Shown one piece after another: positions 6,592 to 8,737 of a stretch of DNA of 8,737 bases. This stretch comes from an uncultured Bdellovibrio sp. (GTDB lineage Bacteria; Bdellovibrionota; Bdellovibrionia; Bdellovibrionales; Bdellovibrionaceae). Within the stretch, counting starts at the first letter, position 1; each line of letters starts with the position of its first letter. The stretch is taken from assembly GCF_946478835.1 (NCBI RefSeq), contig NZ_CAMLDV010000145.1, positions 1 to 8,737 on the forward strand, read 5' to 3'. Under the pieces are notes generated by a model that was not told where the DNA came from, ran no database searches, and saw nothing but the letters and a program-made list of their open reading frames with translations. The position numbers were made by a program, and so were the translations under genes.

Positions 6592-7835
6592 AGTTCCGAA
6601 GTCATAACTCCGTTTTCATCTAGTGAAATAACACTGTCAGATGAAAAGTTTCTTGGAGTAAAGATCACACTTTGATTCAGTGGACTTTTGCAAGCCGCGC
6701 CACCTAAGGCGATCTTGCGCAAGTTCATCTCTTTATCAAAAGAAAATTGAGTTTCCACCGTTACGGGCTTAAATGGGTCCCATGCAAGAACGTAGTTTGT
6801 TCCCGCATAGTTGAGCTGAAACTGCTCTGCCGTCGACAATGTGCCTCTCACCGTGACAGGTTGTTCGTTAACGTCAAACTCCCAAGAAATTCCGTTAATT
6901 GAAAAGTGGCCCCTTGCATTTTCATAAGGAATGAAAGGAAGAGCGCACTCGTTCTTCTGAACGAAATCAGCGTTCACGCGCAAAGAAATCAAAAGGCCTT
7001 CAGGGTCCAACGTCACAGTTCCAAGCTCAGGTGTTGTCGCAGTGTCGTCGCAATAAAATTTAAAATACGAGCGCTCAAAAGGATGACGGCCTGACAAAGA
7101 AGCTTTCACAATATCGCCGTTCTCAAAAGTAAGAGGACTGTTGTGCCATGCGCCCGATGTATCCGTGTATCCCAAGGACAGAATCAAACCTCTGTATTCG
7201 TAATTCGTGAAATGAAGTTCTTGAAGCAAAGCCAAGTATTCCTGTGCAGGCAAAGTCTTCAAGCTATCAGCATGAATAAACGCATTAAACGCGCGGATTC
7301 TTTCCGATGTCACTTCAAACGCCAGGCTGTTCATGAATTCACGATAGATCACCTCATGAACAATCAAAGCGGCTTGGTTGTCAGCATCAAGTTTATTCCA
7401 CAAGGCGCTGTTCACAATGTAACGAGACTTATTTAAGATAGACGGATTTCGTTGGAAGACGGCTTGCTCTAGCTTGCAATCCCTAGGCAATGTCACAAGA
7501 CCAGCATCGGGAGTTTTCACGAACTCATTTGCAGAAGTCACAAAGGTCGCAGAGGCCATAAAGTCTTGAGCCCACGTGCGATAGATCTTTGCGCGAGCAG
7601 GGTCTACAGAATCTAAACGCGACAATAAATCCACGGCTTTTTCCACAGGTACAGACTTATTCGAATAAGATGCCACCAAACCATGACGTTCAGAAACTTC
7701 ATACAGATCCAAAACTTGCGGTTTTGTTTCTCCAGCACAGAGGATCGCAAAGCCCGCATTACCACGGTCATACCAGTTGTTAGCTAAAGCCACAGAAGAA
7801 AGGATGAATGCCGCGAGAAAAACTAATGATTTCAT
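6576..7835 (-). CDS. Secreted protein of unknown function, HEVIY motif
   Basis: A 419-residue exported protein. The signal peptide MKSLVFLAAFILSSVALA is likely cleaved after Ala18. The mature N-terminus DRGNAGFAILC...QVLDLYE (23-46) followed by ALIVHEVIYRE (156-166) recalls a loose group of secreted proteins that I have seen in Bdellovibrio-type genomes, from memory only. HEVIY is one residue short of the HExxH zincin signature, having Tyr in place of the second His, so peptidase activity is not supported. The second half (about 220-419) reads as beta-rich, with alternating hydrophobic and polar residues, and there are seven cysteines in all (33, 120, 262, 297, 382 and 418 among them), consistent with a periplasmic or extracellular fold. 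GAAGGT (7842-7847) serves as ribosome binding site inside the upstream regulator gene, which it overlaps by ATGA. Confidence 0.8.
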   Translation of the reverse strand: MKSLVFLAAFILSSVALANNWYDRGNAGFAILCAGETKPQVLDLYEVSERHGLVASYSNKSVPVEKAVDLLSRLDSVDPARAKIYRTWAQDFMASATFVTSANEFVKTPDAGLVTLPRDCKLEQAVFQRNPSILNKSRYIVNSALWNKLDADNQAALIVHEVIYREFMNSLAFEVTSERIRAFNAFIHADSLKTLPAQEYLALLQELHFTNYEYRGLILSLGYTDTSGAWHNSPLTFENGDIVKASLSGRHPFERSYFKFYCDDTATTPELGTVTLDPEGLLISLRVNADFVQKNECALPFIPYENARGHFSINGISWEFDVNEQPVTVRGTLSTAEQFQLNYAGTNYVLAWDPFKPVTVETQFSFDKEMNLRKIALGGAACKSPLNQSVIFTPRNFSSDSVISLDENGVMTSELGLCF

Positions 7836-8581
7836 TTTTGCACCTTCGTCACTGGGAAGAGCTGCACGTTCAAATTATAAACGTCTGTCTTCGGTCCTTG
7901 AGTCATAAGTGTTGCCATCTTACGGCGGAAATTTTTGATCAAACGTTTCGCTTCAGGAATCTTTTTTCTATTCATTGGAAAAGTGATCGAAGTCACATCA
8001 CGTAAATCCAAAGGAATACGATCCATGTTATCGAGAACTTGCACCAAGGACTGTTTGTGAGAGCGACGTAAAGACTCCGAAGGAATATTGTGTGTCGTTT
8101 CAAGTTGTTTTTGGGTGACGATGAATTTGCCGTTTTCAATATTGAGTAAGCCAAGACGGCAAAGTCTTTCAATAGCAGCAGAAGCGACCTCCACGGGAAT
8201 ATTCAGACGATCCGCAATCCACGACGGAGAAGGTTGGAAAGTCTTTACCGGAACCAACGCAAGAATTGCGAAATGATACCAATCACAGATCACGGCGAAC
8301 TCATCTTCTTTAAGTTGAACTTCCGGCAAAAGAGTTTTTAGTTTTCTTTTGTCGAATTCAATTAAACTTTTCAAATGCTCAAAGTCATTATCAGCTAAGC
8401 CCAATCCTTTAATTACCTGGCGACCAATACTGACAGTCATGATGCGACGGCCGTTGATGTAATCGCTCAATCGGCTGGAAGGGATACCTAGGACTTTTGC
8501 GAACTGAGCATTCGTAAGCGCCGGGTTGTGAGAACGGCGACGCTGATATTCGTTTAATAAAAATTCTGAGGTTTTGTTCAT
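7832..8581 (-). CDS. TIGR02147/DUF4423-family transcriptional regulator
   Basis: A 249-residue predicted DNA-binding protein. The N-terminus carries an XRE-like helix-turn-helix (about 22-46, TNAQFAKVLGIPSSRLSDYI). The family's hallmark ICDWYHFAILAL (98-109) follows, then a winged-helix-like segment (118-158, PSWIADRLNIPVEVASAAIERL...). The C-terminal half has RDVTSITFPMNRKKIPEAK (194-212) and ends in VYNLNVQLFPVTK (234-246), both typical of TIGR02147 proteins. These are abundant in Bdellovibrio and Fibrobacter, and ligands and targets are mostly unknown. The ATG at 8581 has no Shine-Dalgarno, and no alternative start exists between it and the in-frame stop upstream. Overlap with the secreted-protein gene suggests it controls, and is co-expressed with, that gene. 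Family assignment is strong; target genes are inferred. Confidence 0.9.
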   Translation of the reverse strand: MNKTSEFLLNEYQRRRSHNPALTNAQFAKVLGIPSSRLSDYINGRRIMTVSIGRQVIKGLGLADNDFEHLKSLIEFDKRKLKTLLPEVQLKEDEFAVICDWYHFAILALVPVKTFQPSPSWIADRLNIPVEVASAAIERLCRLGLLNIENGKFIVTQKQLETTHNIPSESLRRSHKQSLVQVLDNMDRIPLDLRDVTSITFPMNRKKIPEAKRLIKNFRRKMATLMTQGPKTDVYNLNVQLFPVTKVQK

Positions 8582-8589
8582 AGCGAGGA

Positions 8590-8619
8590 TTTTTATTGCG
8601 AACCCCCGAAAGGAGTCAA
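8590..8619 (-). promoter_or_regulatory. Possible promoter of the regulator operon, leaderless
   Basis: On the minus strand TTGACT (8614-8619, 5/6 to the -35) is followed after 18 nt by TAAAAA (8590-8595, 4/6 to the -10). A start 7-9 nt after the -10 would fall at 8581-8583, on or just before the ATG. This would explain the missing ribosome binding site. Confidence 0.35.
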
Positions 8620-8662
8620 AGGCTTAATAATCTTGAAGAATTAGAGGCAGGCTCCTATTGGA

Positions 8663-8676
8663 AATTACCGGTAATT
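8663..8676. promoter_or_regulatory. Perfect 14-bp palindrome, candidate operator
   Basis: AATTACCGGTAATT is a perfect inverted repeat about 44 nt upstream of the proposed -35 of the regulator gene. A dimeric regulator could bind such a site; its position suggests activation, or control of another gene beyond the right edge. No binding data can be inferred from the sequence alone. Confidence 0.4.
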
Positions 8677-8737
8677 GTGACTGAAATTTAAGAGGCCACA
8701 GAAAAAATTACACAGAAATTCTGGCGTAAAAGACCCG

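Noticed and set aside
8582..8737. End of another minus-strand gene entering from the right edge
   Set aside because: The visible frames close after at most about 24 codons and show no recognisable motif, so nothing supports a gene there.

Overview
The window looks like chromosomal DNA from a Bdellovibrio-like bacterium (Bdellovibrionota). The best clue is the 249-residue TIGR02147/DUF4423-type regulator at the right end, a family concentrated in Bdellovibrio relatives and Fibrobacter. A Thiobacillus ferrooxidans-type glutamate-cysteine ligase and many short secreted proteins of unknown function fit this. Base composition is moderate, roughly mid-40s percent G+C by eye. The exact species is not determined. 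I see no mobile elements, rRNA, tRNA or CRISPR.

Layout, left to right. (1) A minus-strand gene for a secreted protein of unknown function runs off the left edge (1-645). (2) Trigger factor (tig, 817-2130, minus) has its own strong hairpin terminator and is not followed by clpP. (3) A short divergent promoter region (2131-2245) separates tig from a plus-strand operon of four tightly packed genes (2246-6560): two different ArsA/Get3-like ATPases joined by a GTGA overlap, a TPR-type outer-membrane lipoprotein joined by an ATGA overlap, and gshA after a 21-nt gap with a strong ribosome binding site. (4) gshA converges on a minus-strand gene for a 419-residue secreted protein; the two stop codons are 15 nt apart and share a GC-rich hairpin. 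(5) That secreted protein is translationally coupled (ATGA overlap) to the TIGR02147-family regulator upstream of it. In front of the regulator lie a possible leaderless promoter and a perfect 14-bp palindrome, a candidate operator.

How the genes may work together. Trigger factor handles nascent chains at the ribosome. The ArsA-like pair looks like an obligate heterodimer in which each subunit has kept a different part of the ATPase site. Co-transcription with an envelope TPR lipoprotein suggests a role in sorting or assembling envelope proteins rather than arsenite export, but this is inference. gshA supplies gamma-glutamylcysteine for glutathione synthesis and may simply share the transcript. 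The regulator/secreted-protein pair at the right is a self-contained module, possibly autoregulated through the palindrome. The ATPase pair with its lipoprotein is the best candidate here for a poorly described system.
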